Origin: Sesamum alatum
Lineage: Eukaryota > Streptophyta > Magnoliopsida > Lamiales > Pedaliaceae
Direction of reading: 5' to 3'
Assembly: GCA_034509735.1 (NCBI GenBank)
Contig: JACGWO010000004.1
Span: 21,619,395 to 21,683,394, forward strand
Length of the DNA: 64,000 nt
The position numbers and the translations under genes are program-made. Of this stretch, positions 12,147 through 22,667 are shown in pieces (positions within the stretch are counted from its first letter, which is position 1; each line of letters begins with the position of its first letter). The notes beneath the pieces were generated by a model, which searched no databases, was not told where the DNA came from, and saw nothing but the letters and a program-made list of their open reading frames with translations.

Positions 12147-13079
12147 ATTATAAATAAGAAAATATATATAAACCAACACATCATCTTTACTAATATAAAA
12201 AAGAAAGACCCTCTTCACTCACAAACGACGGTATTTAAAAAAGAAGAAGAAGAAGAAGTAGAAGAAATAAATAAAGAAAGAATAAACCAACTTAGTGATA
12301 TTATTGGCATAACAAAAAATTAGTATCACGGAGTAAGTAATCATTCTTTATGATGAAAAATGCTAATATAAAAAGAAAACCCTCATAATTATCTATATAT
12401 ATATGTATATATCATTGGACTAAAATAGTAAAGAAATAAAGCTTTCGGTTGCCCGGGAGAAAAAAACTGTAATGAGGATATCTCCTGGAAGCTGGTATTA
12501 CATAAGGGGTCAATTTCCGTTAATGCACCTTTCCCGAAATTTCACTTTGTCGAATCCCTGTCTGCATAAAGGTCTACAACAACAATTGACTCAAACAAAT
12601 CTTTCTTCTTAAATATTATTAATCTAATCTTATACTATATAAGCATGCAATATTCCCTCCATAAACAACTCGTTTTAAAGACATATACAGTCCCTTCTAA
12701 GATTCTCAATTTTTTTAACAAAATTTCCCCACACTTTTCATGAATTAGGCCACTGTCCACTAATGAGGTTTTCTCGTACGTACTTAATTTTGTGTGATTG
12801 TAATAGAACATAGTACTTTTAAGGCCTCGATTATTAAAAATATTGGACTCGATCGGCAAGTTTATTAATCCGTTCCTTTTTACTTCAACAAAATGCAGTA
12901 AGATCACATATGATAGAGTCGAGTCTTATTCATTGGGTCACTCAAAGTTGGATACGATGATAACTAGGATCTTTTGTCTTTTTACACGAGGGTTCGAATA
13001 ATGTAGTCTTCTTATAAGGTCGTGAATATTGTGAATATGATCCCAAGTCGTTTATGTATTTCTATGTCCAAAAAGGGGG
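12147..13079. other. Intergenic sequence with Helitron remnants, no gene seen
   Basis: Positions 12185-12245 and 12270-12375 resemble the 5' halves of the mini-Helitron family in both orientations ('ctaatataaaaa.gaaa', 'ggcataacaaaaaattagta'). The rest is AT-rich with no recognisable coding signal. Confidence 0.4.
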
Positions 13080-13336
13080 AAAATGCAAGAAATCCCCCTG
13101 TGATATAGTAAATGAACAAATTATCTCTCTATGAAAAAATAAATAGCAATATACCTTTTTGTATTTTTCAAAATGAAGCAATTTAACCCCCTGTGTTTTT
13201 CAAAATGAAGCAATTTATCTCCCAGTCTAGGGGGATAAATTGCTTCATTTTTAAAAACATAGAGAGGTAAATTACTTTTTTTTTTTCATAAAGGATAATT
13301 TGCTCATTTACAATATAACATAGGATAAATTACATT
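13080..13336. mobile_element. Foldback MITE family B, complete palindrome
   Basis: The left arm ('ccctgtgatatagtaaatga', 'aaaatgaagcaatttatctc') is mirrored by the right arm ('gggggataaattgcttcatt', 'catttacaatataacatagg'), giving a palindrome of about 257 bp. Single arms recur at 9482-9592, 51850-51942 and 60214-60308. I could not fix a target duplication. There is no coding capacity. Confidence 0.7.
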
Positions 13337-13960
13337 AAACTCATCCAAAAAGTATAGCGAATACTGGGTGGATTCCAATTATAGCCATCCAAAGTCCAAG
13401 GTAGTTGGATCGGTAAGAGCAACAAAGGTAGATGACATCAGACAGGCAGGTTAAAAACACACAAACCTTACTTAAATATTTTATTGAAATTCTTCTTGGA
13501 TCCATCTAAATTGTCTTAAGATGTCGTAGTTGGACTGGGAAATTCCAATACCAATTCATTTCTAATCAAATTTCAAATTAATTATTAGTTGCCTCTTATC
13601 AGGGGTGTGAATAAACCGCGCTCAATTCGACCCACCTGTTCAAACAACATTAAATCATATGTAACTTCTTGTTAAAATTTTTAATAGACTAGCAGTCCAT
13701 GCACACGCAATGTATGATCAAATAAAAAAATGTTACGATAAAAATATTAATATATATATTAGTTAATTTGTTTAAATTACGTATTTTAGTTAATTTTAAC
13801 ACATAGCATTAAGTGAAACGAAATAAAATAAAACAAAAAAAGATAAAATATATGTACATATATCATCCAAAAAACTATGTGATTCGAGATATATAAATCT
13901 AAATATATATAAAAACACAAAACATTATTAACAAAATTATACAAAATTTTCCTTTTTCCC
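13337..13960. other. Intergenic; possible Helitron 3' end at 13689
   Basis: On the minus strand TGCGTGTGCA (a short hairpin) is followed by CTAG and then T, ending at 13689. This looks like a Helitron 3' terminus, but the 5' end was not found. Otherwise the stretch is AT-rich with no gene. Confidence 0.3.
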
Positions 13961-14101
13961 TGCGGGTAGCGGACTCAGTTCGGGTTGCGGGTAGCGACCC
14001 GACTGCTTTGTGCGTGGATCCTAAGGTTCATATGTAAATTTAACACCCTTTCAGGGTTATTTATGTCTTTTCCATATAGATGGGGTACAACCCCTATCAT
14101 T

Positions 14102-14118
14102 AGTCCCCCACTTCTTCT
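14102..14118 (-). other. Candidate polypurine tract of the minus-strand Ty3 element
   Basis: On the minus strand AGAAGAAGTGGGGGAC lies directly before TAATGATAGGGG, the apparent start of the 3' LTR remnant. Purine tracts ending in GGGGGAC next to TGAT are usual in this element type. Confidence 0.5.
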
Positions 14119-14295
14119 AGTGCAAGTTATTGCACTGGAAGCAGTTGAACATGCATCATGTGATCAGTCGTGTCTTCTTGCTATTATGACGATCCTCCCA
14201 TTTCTGATAACTTAGGAAGTCATTTGCCCATTTTGCTAAAACCTTCTACCTTGACCTCTCATGGTAGAGTTTAACTTGAATAAATCTTTCTCAAA

Positions 14296-14882
14296 TAATA
14301 ACGCGACCTCACGGGAGATACACGACCTTCTTGAAGATAAATCTCTTTTCAAATGATAAAGCAACCTCGCGCAAGGTACGCGACCTTGAAGATAAATCTT
14401 TTTCAGATAATAATGCGACCTCGTGGGAGGTATGCAACCTTTTTGAAGGTAAATCTTTCTTCAGATAATAACGCGACCTCGCGGGAGGTACGCGACCTTG
14501 AACATAAATCTTTTTCAGATAATAGCTTGACCTCACGGGAGGTACGCGACCTTCTTGAAGGTAAATCTTTTCAGATAATAAAGCGACCTCGCGGGAGGTA
14601 GGCGACCTTGAATATAAACTTTTCAAGATAATAACGCGACCTCACGGGAGGTACGCGACCTTGAAGATAAATCTTTCAGATAATAACGCGACCTCGTGTG
14701 AAGTACGCGACCTTGAACATAATCTTTCATATAATACCGCGACCTCGCGGGAGGTACACGACCTTGAATATAAACTTTCCAGATAATAACGCGACCTCCT
14801 AGGAGGTACGCGACCTTAAAGATAAATCTTTCAGATAATAACGCGACCTCGCAGGAGGTAGCGACCTTGAATATAAATCTTT
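14296..14882 (-). repeat. Tandem array A, 11 copies of a 51-58 bp unit
   Basis: The unit core is 'gcgacctcgcgggaggtacg' followed by 'cgaccttgaa.ataaatcttt' and 'cagataata'. Core starts are near 14303, 14361, 14415, 14473, 14527, 14583, 14636, 14688, 14739, 14791 and 14843. The spacing falls from 58 to 52 along the array. The inner cgcgacctcgcgggaggtacgcg part is nearly palindromic. It belongs to the 3' untranslated part of the Ty3 element. Confidence 0.9.
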
Positions 14883-15200
14883 TTCAGATCGTTTTGAGGT
14901 GATCTTTCACAGATCACTTGGGACGATCTTTTGCAGATCATTTTGAGGTTATCTTTTGAGGTGATCTTTCACATATCACTTGGATAATCTTTTTTAGATC
15001 GTTTTGAGGTGATTTTTCACAAATCGTTTTGAGGTGATCTTTCACATATCACTTGAGACGATCTCTTTCAGATCGTTTTGAGATTATCTTTTTAGGTGAT
15101 CTTTTTCAGATCGTTTTGAGGTGATCTTTCACAAATCACTTGAGACGATCTTTTTCATATCATTTTGAGATTCTTTTTCAGATCACTTGGATGATGTCAC
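14883..15200 (-). repeat. Tandem array B, irregular 'gatcgttttgaggtgatctt' repeats
   Basis: Short modules 'agatcgttttgaggt', 'gatctttcacagatcac' and 'ttgggacgatctttt' are shuffled and repeated at least eight times, with many GATC sites. It directly follows array A. No coding frame is maintained. Confidence 0.8.
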
Positions 15201-15399
15201 GTAACGCACAGGAGTAAACGACCGCGCACATGACATTAAGTAGCCCAGTTGTATTTAAATGATCTTTCCCAGATCCTTACACTTGGTAAACTTTCAAAGT
15301 TTGAGCTAATCACAAAAGGGATCTTTTTCAGATCCTAGTATTCTAGATCTTTCACTGATCGTTTACATGGCTTCCATAAGGGTCCCAAAACCTTTGCCC

Positions 15400-15780
15400 A
15401 AAAGTGTTCTTTCACAGACCATCTATTTTCTGGTCGCATATCACCCACAAGTGTCTGAGACTTAGCACAAAAAGTGGTCTTTTTCAGACCATCTGCCTTC
15501 TAATCGCATGTCTTCTGAAAGCGCCTCAAAACTTAGCACCAAAGTGGTCTTTCAAAGACCATCTATTTTCTGGTCGCATGTCACCCAAAAGCGTCTTGAG
15601 ACTTAGCCCAAAAAGTGGTCTTTTCTGCCTTCTGATCGCGTGTCTTCCGAAAGCGTCTCAAAACTTATCACCAAAGTGGTCTTTCACAGACCATCTATTT
15701 TTTGGTTGCATGTCACCCACAAGCGTCTTGAGACTTAGCCCAAAAAGTGGTCTTTTTCAGACCATCTAGCTTCATGATCA
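15400..15780 (-). repeat. Tandem array C, about 70-bp units alternating in two types
   Basis: Six units begin 'agtggtctttttcagaccat' or similar, near 15403, 15474, 15546, 15616, 15678 and 15747. Units 1, 3 and 5 carry 'ttttctggtcgcatgtcacc'; units 2 and 4 carry 'cttctgatcgc.tgtcttc'; unit 6 is the diverged partner. The alternation makes a dimeric higher-order period of about 140 bp. Open frames across the array are by-products of the repeat. Confidence 0.85.
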
Positions 15781-15799
15781 CATGCTACGCCTATGCGTA

Positions 15800-16082
15800 A
15801 AATTTCTTCCAAGTTATGAATGTTCTGCGGTCGCGGGAGGTCTTTTCCTTCCAGATCTTGCAGCCTGTAAGTTCTTGGGTAGATAGCGCCTGCATTTTTC
15901 ATGTCAAAAGACATTTCATTATAATAGTAAATACCATTTTCGATTACGAAAGACGTCTTATCTCTATCTTCTTCTGCCATGAAAATCTGGTGGTATCCCT
16001 GGTATGCATCTATCCGACTGAACAACGCGCATCCTATGGCAGAGTCGACCAACAAGTCGCTTCGAGGTAACGGGTAGGGCAC
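15800..16082 (-). pseudogene. Reverse transcriptase remnant of the minus-strand Ty3 element
   Basis: The minus-strand translation contains FSRIDAYQGYHQIFMAEEDR, then DKTSFVIENGIYYYNEMSF, then MKNAGAIY. These match the central RT blocks of Ty3 elements (D-A-xx-GYHQI, F-x-MSFGLKNAGATY), with the usual G replaced by D in MSFD. The catalytic YVDD block and everything after it are missing; unrelated residues follow and run into array C. Upstream continuity is cut by the solo LTR at 16325-18628. Confidence 0.8.
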
Positions 16083-16324
16083 GCTTTGTTTAAGTCAATA
16101 AGGTCCGTGCACATTCGCCACTTTCCTGATTCATTTGTCACAATCACCACGTTTGATAATCATTCAGTGTATTGCACTTCTGTCACATACTCGGCTTCTA
16201 GCAATTTGTTCACCTCCATCTCGATGATCTTGTTTCGCTCGACCCCAAACGTCCTCTTTTGTTTGACTGGTCGAACTTGTGTTCTCCTTGAGAAGCTCGA
16301 TCACAATCGTCTCCAAGCTTGAGG

Positions 16325-18628
16325 TGTGACGTCCATATAATTTTATTCATAATCGATGGACTAATTAGTCATTATTAAGAAAATATAAATTTAATTATAA
16401 GTATAGGTTGAAATTATAAATATATTAAAACTTGAAGGGACTAAATTGGAGCTTTATTAAATATTTGTGGTCAATACATAAATATATAGAAGTTGGGGAC
16501 CAAATTGCAATTTTAATAAAATAAAATAAAATAAAATTAAAAAAAATGCAAAATCTCATTTCAGCAGCACGTGGCTGCTATCCATTGTACCCTCATATAT
16601 ATTAAAATATATGTATAGCTAACTTACTATTTAAGAAAAGAAAACATATGCATTTAAACAAAACACACATTCACACACAATTAATGTGTAAATTTCGGAC
16701 GGAAACAGGTTAGTATTATTTTTTACTATAAATTACAAATTAATTATTATATTAACATTGTTTAATTAGTGCATTTATTAAATATGATTTGTACTATTCG
16801 ATTTACTATTTAACCGGAAAATTTATTGAATTTGAGCATTTATACAAATTAGTGTTCGGGTATATATTTAATTGGACTAGAATATTATAGCTAATGACAT
16901 AAAATTATGTAACCTACTAGATTTAGTAGTTGTTATAATGGACTATTCAAATTGATCGGGTTTATTAACCAAATATATAATTGGATGTATCGGTGTTTAA
17001 ATAATTATCATTATAGTAAAGAATTGGTAGAATTAATAGGGATAGTAGGGAATTATATTTGAGAAATATTAGGAAAATTGTATTTGAGAAAATTATAATT
17101 TTTAAAAAGAAATATGAGATATTTGTAGTAATTTCAATTACGGATGGTATAAAGGATAATAATTATAAAAACATGAGGGGTTTGACAGAATAAGCTTTTA
17201 TGAGTTAATAGATAAATTGGATGTATACCGGGGGAGTTTATAGCGTCTAAAATTTAGACGAGAAAGGAATGGAGATTTGAATTTTAATATAAATGAAATA
17301 TTAAAAGATTGATATAAAATATACGCATATATTTAGTAATTTCAGTCGTAACTTACGTTATTTTCAATATATATTGATTATACATATTATAACGCATTAT
17401 AGGACACGAGGATAAAGTAGAAGACTAATCAACTCCTACTAGCATAATCGTTTTGGGATCGAGGTAAGTATAGTTAATTGAATTTATATATATATATATA
17501 TGTGTTATATATATATGGATACATATTCTTGTGTTGTATACGAAATTGTGAGTTGTTGGCTATTTGTTTGGATTACTTGTTATTCTGTGAAGTTGTCATT
17601 ATGTGATTATATGTGGTTATGTTGTTCGGGTTTAGAAGGATGGTGATATGTATTATATGTGATTCTTAAATGAAATTGAATGTTGAAGTTACGGGTGGGA
17701 TTTGATTGTTGAATGACAATGAGTGAGGAGAATATGGTGAACTGAGATAAGTAATGGCTTACCTAACTGGAGGGCATACTGCAATGGCTTATGTGATATG
17801 ATTAATGACGAGCTGTGTGCTGTCATTGATCGAGGGAGATGATGTAACATATCATACGAGCTGTGTGCTGTGTGATATGATGAATGACGGAATATCATAC
17901 GAGCTGTGTGCTGTGTGGTATCATTGATTATGGGGTATCATACGAGCTGTGTGCTGTGTGGTACCGAGGGAAAGAAAAAGAGATATTATGATTGAGGGGT
18001 TGATAGCCGGCATAGACCATTGAGTGATGCACTCCAGCAGGGGTAAGCAGGGCCCTAAGGAAATAAACAATAAAGTCGAGTATTATGTGTAATTTGATAT
18101 ATGATTGTTGGTATATGTTATTTCTTATATTGTCGTATTGCATGATACTCATTTTATTATGTATGTGCGTGTATATGTATAAGTCAGTTAGCTATACTTA
18201 TTGAGTAGGCAGCTCATCCCTTGCCAATATTTTTCAGGAGATAGCTCACGGTGAACTAGCTACATTAAATTGGAAGTCGAGAAATGGATCTGAATAGGTG
18301 GGTCAGCCGTGACATCTGAAGCCGAGGGTTCTGTCTATATAATTATTAAACCTCTAGCCTTTCGTCGGGTTTGCATTTTGGATTCTGTTATAGTTTGAAA
18401 CTTTCATCTTTTGGAGTTTTTGTACATAAGTATATCGGTGGCCTAGTAAATATAAACTTTTGATGATACTATCGTGATTTAAGATATATTTATAGATTTA
18501 TATTATATCGAGAGAAAAATAGGATTTATCTTATTAGTTTAAAATGGAAAATCTTATAAGACAACTTATAATTTCGAAGAGTATAATGATTAGTAACGAT
18601 AAAGTGTTGTGCCGTAGGGGGTGTCACA
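16325..18628. mobile_element. Solo LTR (2304 bp) with TGAGG target duplication
   Basis: It starts TGTGACGTCC and ends GGTGTCACA, an inverted repeat of TGTGAC at the termini. The 5-bp flanks are identical: TGAGG at 16320-16324 and 18629-18633. The flanking sequence belongs to one older Ty3 element, so removing the insert restores continuity. There is no internal region and no second LTR, as expected after LTR-LTR recombination. It contains a four-copy 43-bp repeat at about 17809-17962. The terminus style resembles chromovirus (Tekay/CRM) LTRs, which is a guess. Open frames inside show no domains. Confidence 0.9.
17809..17962. repeat. Four-copy 43-bp tandem repeat inside the solo LTR
   Basis: The core is 'catacgagctgtgtgctgtg' and starts at 17853, 17896 and 17939; a first partial copy starts near 17809. 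Confidence 0.85.
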
Positions 18629-18813
18629 TGAGGTCATACGCGACCCAAATCTAGTCGTCTTACTTACTTCTCCTTATATCAGTTCAATCGTCTTATGCTC
18701 TCGTACTGGTTCTATTCACTGGAGCTTTGACTTCTTTATGGTGTCCATTTTCTTAACCGGGTGCCTAATCACTATCTTTCTTTTGGTCTTTATGTCATCA
18801 CGTTCACCCCTTT

Positions 18814-20217
18814 TCAGAATAGGTTGTAACACTTCCTAGTCTCCCTCTGGTCGCACCTCACCTCACCTATTTCATGTCTTGTTGGGAACTTCATCTTCAG
18901 GTGATAGGTGGACACTACTGCCATCGACGTTCTCCTCCTTAGCTCATAACCCTTGTCAACTAACACCTTATGCACCAAAAAATTTGTAATGTCCATCTTG
19001 ATCATCATTGGATCGTTCCGCGACTCCATCTCTAATGACAAGTCGTTTCTGCTAGCGGTGATCTCCTCTTCCTGCTCAACTTTCAAAACCATCTCACTCT
19101 CTTTCAAAATAGTTGTTTCGGGCGTACCTCTTTCTCGACCTCGCGGGGTCTCCTCCAGTAGGTTCTGCAATTGTTTGAATGACTCCTTTCACAGGAGCGT
19201 TATCACCTGCCTCATCACTTCCTCTGTGTTCTCTAAAGAAATCGTTCCCTAGTCCTTGACCTGTTTCTTGATCTCTCCATTCTCTCTTTTCTCAGATCTC
19301 GGTCAGGGTCACGGGATTCCGTTCTTTGAAGAATCCGTTTGTCTCTTTCGCAATCTCGACCAGCCTCGCGACTTCTACTCGCCCACTTCCCATCTTTCAT
19401 TGTGTTCATCTCTTCCTCGTCTATGTATTTCCACGCCATTTTCATCAATTGTTCTATGTCCTCAGGTGGGTCCCTTGCAAGTGCTGATGCGAACGGTCCT
19501 TTCTTCAACTCATGGATAAGAATGTTTATCATCATGTCAATTCAGAGGTCTTGGACCTCTAAGGTCTCGTTATTGAATCTTCCTACGAAACTTTTCAACG
19601 ACTCATCCTCCTTTTGTCTTATGGTGAACAAGTAGGTAGCTGACCTTTTCTGCTTTTTCTACCTTGCAAAGTGGAACGTGAATTTTTAAATCAACTGCCT
19701 GTACGAATCAATCGCACCACTTGGCAAGTTGGTGAACCATTCTTGCGTTGTTCCCGTCAAAATGGTCACGGAAAGTTTTGCGTTAATTGAATCAGATTGA
19801 CCATACAAGTCCATTACTAGGTCAAACGCTGAGATGTGTTCCTGTGGGTCCTTGGTCCCATTGTATTTTGGTAGATCGGGCATCCGGAAGCTGGGATCCA
19901 CGACCTCAATTAACACTGTTTGAGAATGGTGAATTTCTGTTTTGAGCCACGATCTCTCATTTTCTCTTAAGTTCATCAATCTGCAACCCCGATCTCTCGA
20001 TCTGGCGACCTATGTTCTTAACCTCAGCCCTCGATATTCCGAGCTCTTTCCTTCTAGCTCTTCCTTTCTCACTTGATGCTTCGTCCGAAAGTTCTAATTC
20101 AGTGCCTTTCTCAAGCATCCCCTTTCTAGTCACCTCCTTTGGGTCACCTTCCACCTTATTTCCCTTAAATAACTGACGTTTCATTGAATCATACGCACGT
20201 GGGTCGCAGTTCGTCAC
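18814..20217 (-). pseudogene. Broken gag-protease region of the minus-strand Ty3 element
   Basis: Gag pieces lie in several frames on the minus strand. At 19979-19686 the segment reads MPDLPKYNGTKDPQEHISAF and later TILTGTTQEWFTNLPSGAID, a retrotransposon gag core. At 19535-19233 it reads ILIHELKKGPFASALARDPP followed by an Arg/Glu-rich tail. At 19170-18814 there is a protease-like strand (VHKVLVDKG, then STYHLKMKFPT), with the region after the active-site strand deleted; the expected D-S/T-G triad is not intact. Frameshifts and stops separate the pieces. The same gag phrases recur in the plus-strand element (22050-22110), so the two elements are relatives. Confidence 0.8.
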
Positions 20218-20406
20218 TCGTATTTGACTATAGCGTTTCTAATCACGTTCCTAGTTTCTTCATCGATCATCCTTTGTAATTCGCTTCTTGTGATCTGAAG
20301 AATTTGCTCTCCAGGTCGCGGAATGGCTTTATTAAATTCGTCTGGTGTTTGTTCGCCTTCTGATGGTCCTTCCATCTCGAATCTTAAGTGCTCTTCTCAG
20401 AGTTTT

Positions 20407-20423
20407 TCCACAGATGGCGCCAA
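20407..20423 (-). other. Candidate primer binding site of the minus-strand Ty3 element
   Basis: TTGGCGCCATCTGTGGA on the minus strand, starting one base after the LTR end (CA at 20425-20426 read in reverse). Tat-type elements carry TGGCGCCGTCTGTGGGAA-like sequence at this place. Which tRNA it pairs with was not resolved. Confidence 0.55.
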
Positions 20424-20640
20424 CTGATCCGGGTGGCGGGTAGCAATCCTTGATGACGTCTGTGCTTGACTGATTTGGGTAGCGGGTAGCGATCCGTGAT
20501 GACGTCTATGCATGCGATCTCGACCTGTCACCCCGAAAATAGTGGTACCTGAGAAGAGAGCAAACGTGAGTCTAGCTGGGATTGTCCCCAATGAAAATCC
20601 TCCGATGCTTAAGTCAGCTCAAGCTCAAGATATTTCTACA

Positions 20641-20798
20641 CAATAATTTCCACATTAAACACAAAAAAATATTTCTTTTATAATTAGTATAGATAATGAC
20701 GGTTTTTAAATATTAAAACCCGTTATATTTCAATTAGATGGTGAGTTCAATAATTACAATCCACTTTAACTTTAATTCTTCTACTACATCTATCATAT
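20641..20798. other. Short AT-rich spacer between two Ty3 elements
   Basis: Neither LTR-like nor coding. It may be genomic sequence, or what is left where the 5' LTR of the minus-strand element was truncated. Confidence 0.4.
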
Positions 20799-20803
20799 AT
20801 ACA

Positions 20804-21256
20804 TGATGTGGACTAAATATATGAAGCCCAAAGGGGCCCAATTAGGTCCCTCGCTTGTGATAAGGAGGGGGCCTCCCCCTACAAATGGGATAGGCCACCA
20901 GCTCAGTTCGCAGGAGGGCCCACCAGACATGGTAAGGACAAAAAGCCTCAAGAAGTGAGGATTGGCTACACGTGGCAACATCTTAGAGCTTTAGGTAACA
21001 CCTTTCGTACAAATAGTATGAGGGTATAAATAGCACCTCATTCAACAGTTATTATCATTAACCACGCATTTACTTTCTCAACTACCATCTTGTAAAGGCC
21101 AGATCTGACTTGATCATCGGAGTGCTCATACTGGGCTCCGACCCAGCCTGTTTGCTCCTTGTGTAGAATCAACAAAGTTCCAGGAAATTCTCAAGTTGTT
21201 GGAGGCGACCGTCGACCCTCAGATAGTCAACCATTGCCCGATGACAATTCGTATCA
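20804..21256 (+). repeat. Left LTR of the plus-strand Ty3 element
   Basis: 453 bp. A TATA-like 'gggtataaatagc' lies near 21022-21034, followed by 'acctcattcaaca' as the likely transcript start region. Shared with the right LTR throughout. Confidence 0.9.
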
Positions 21257-21301
21257 TTTTGGTGTCGTATGTGGGAACTTTGTTCGGTTTATAACTCAAG
21301 C

Positions 21302-22584
21302 AGGAATGGACGAGACACATAATACCATAGAAAGGGAACTGATTGAGGTAGGGGCTCTCGGCCCAGCGACTTGGGAAGGAGATGGCCAGCAATCAAGAGA
21401 TACCTCCGGGGCCTATGTATCACTTAACAGAAGACGCGCTCCAAGACTTGCTATCCGCTAGTGAGAGATGCATTATCGAGGGTGTGAACCACCGAAAATG
21501 TAGCCACCCCGGTCCACCCCCGGAGGCTTTCTGAAGAATTTAATTGTGAACGCATGTCGGCTACGACCCCTACTGCCCCAGCGCCAGCGCCCACCCTGAC
21601 ATTCGACCCATGCGCTTCGAGAACGATCCAGTGCCAGCTATGCGCAAAGAATCACCATATGCAAACAATATCTTGATAGGAACAGCCCCACCAGGATTTA
21701 AAGTTCCAAATACGATGGCAATGAGGACCCACAAGAGCATGTCACGCCATTTGAACATGTGATGCAATTGTATGGACTGTCGAATGCCATGAATGTCGCC
21801 ATCTTCGTGATGATGCTCCAGGGAAGAGCCCAAAAGTCGACATCCCTATCCAACGCCTCGATTACATCATTTGATCAACTGATTAGTAAGTTTTTATATC
21901 AGTTTGCCAGTAAGAGAAGATCAAAAAGGCCCGCCACTACCTATTTACTATTAGGTAGATGGCAGGAGAAACTCTAAGAGGTTTCATGGCCAGATTCAAC
22001 AATGAAATGTTGGACATTCAAGACCTAAGGATTGAGATGGTTAACAGTATACTGATTCATGGGTTAGGGAAAGAGCCGCTTGCATCAGCTTTAGCACGCA
22101 ATCCTCCAAGGAATATGGAGGAACTGAGTGAAATCGCGGAGCAGCACATTAGAGAAAAAGAGAGGTTGGCTATGAATGAGGATTAGACTGAATTGCAGAA
22201 GTTGCATCGAGAAAGAGAAAGGCCCAACACCACGAAGCACCCGCGCATGTAGGAACATATAGCGGTCGAAGAGGCCACTTCCCAGGAAAGTATCACACAT
22301 GTACGCCCTTCAATGCACCAAGGGGCAGAGCATTAACGACAATTGAGAGGGAGAAGTTCGTAAGGTGGCCTATGCCCATGAAGGAGGGCCAAACTCGTAA
22401 GAATTTACATAAGTATTGTTATTTCCACAAGGATGTAGAGCACGGCACGGAAGAGTGCTTCCAACTTAAGGATGAAATAGAACGACTCATCAGGCAAGGA
22501 TACTTGAAACACTTTGTGGGAACGAGAGAAGCTCCAATGAATTACACGAGCAAACGTATGCGTCGGGAGAGGGTCGACAGATGA
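21302..22584 (+). pseudogene. Broken gag of the plus-strand Ty3 element
   Basis: Gag is split over frames. Positions 21759-21977 encode QLYGLSNAMNVAIF...ISKFLYQFASKRRSKRPAT and 21959-22186 encode GETLRGFMARFNNEMLDIQD...SALARNPPRNMEELSEIAEQ, a retrotransposon gag core. Positions 22372-22584 encode a basic region with YCYFHKDVEHGTEECFQLKD, the degenerate CCHC-like block typical of Tat gags (C, H, H, C pattern). At least one frameshift (about 21960) and an in-frame TAG (22184-22186) interrupt it. Function would be particle formation and RNA packaging; the copy is dead. Confidence 0.8.
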
Positions 22585-22667
22585 GCCGATCTAGGGACCC
22601 AGAAAGACTGCGAGCCAATGGGCCTGGAGAACAAAGATAAGAGAATGGTCAAGGGCCCAAGAAAGGA

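Larger units (their letters stand above)
13961..20640 (-). mobile_element. Degraded Ty3-type (Tat-like) LTR retrotransposon, minus strand, split by a solo LTR
   Basis: In minus-strand order it has a truncated 5' LTR end (about 20640-20425), a TTGGCGCCATCTGTGG primer-site-like sequence (20407-20423), gag pieces (20217-19233), a protease remnant (about 19170-18814), an RT remnant (16082-15800), three tandem arrays (15780-14300), a polypurine tract (about 14118-14102) and a 3' LTR remnant (about 14099-13961). Positions 16325-18628 belong to a younger solo LTR. RNase H and integrase are missing. Both LTR remnants share 'gcgggtagcg'. The leader motif, gag style and 3' tandem repeats all fit the Tat/Ogre branch; that assignment is from memory of the family, not from alignment. 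Confidence 0.75.

Noticed and set aside
14309..14626. Repetitive minus-strand open frame of 105 codons with a repeated 'LREVALLSEK'-like peptide
   Set aside because: It follows array A; unit lengths of 51-58 bp break the frame, and both strands are open because the repeat lacks stops in those frames.
15404..15769. 121-codon plus-strand open frame with repeated 'SPKSGLFQTI' peptide
   Set aside because: By-product of array C; no start context, no domain, wrong strand for the host element.
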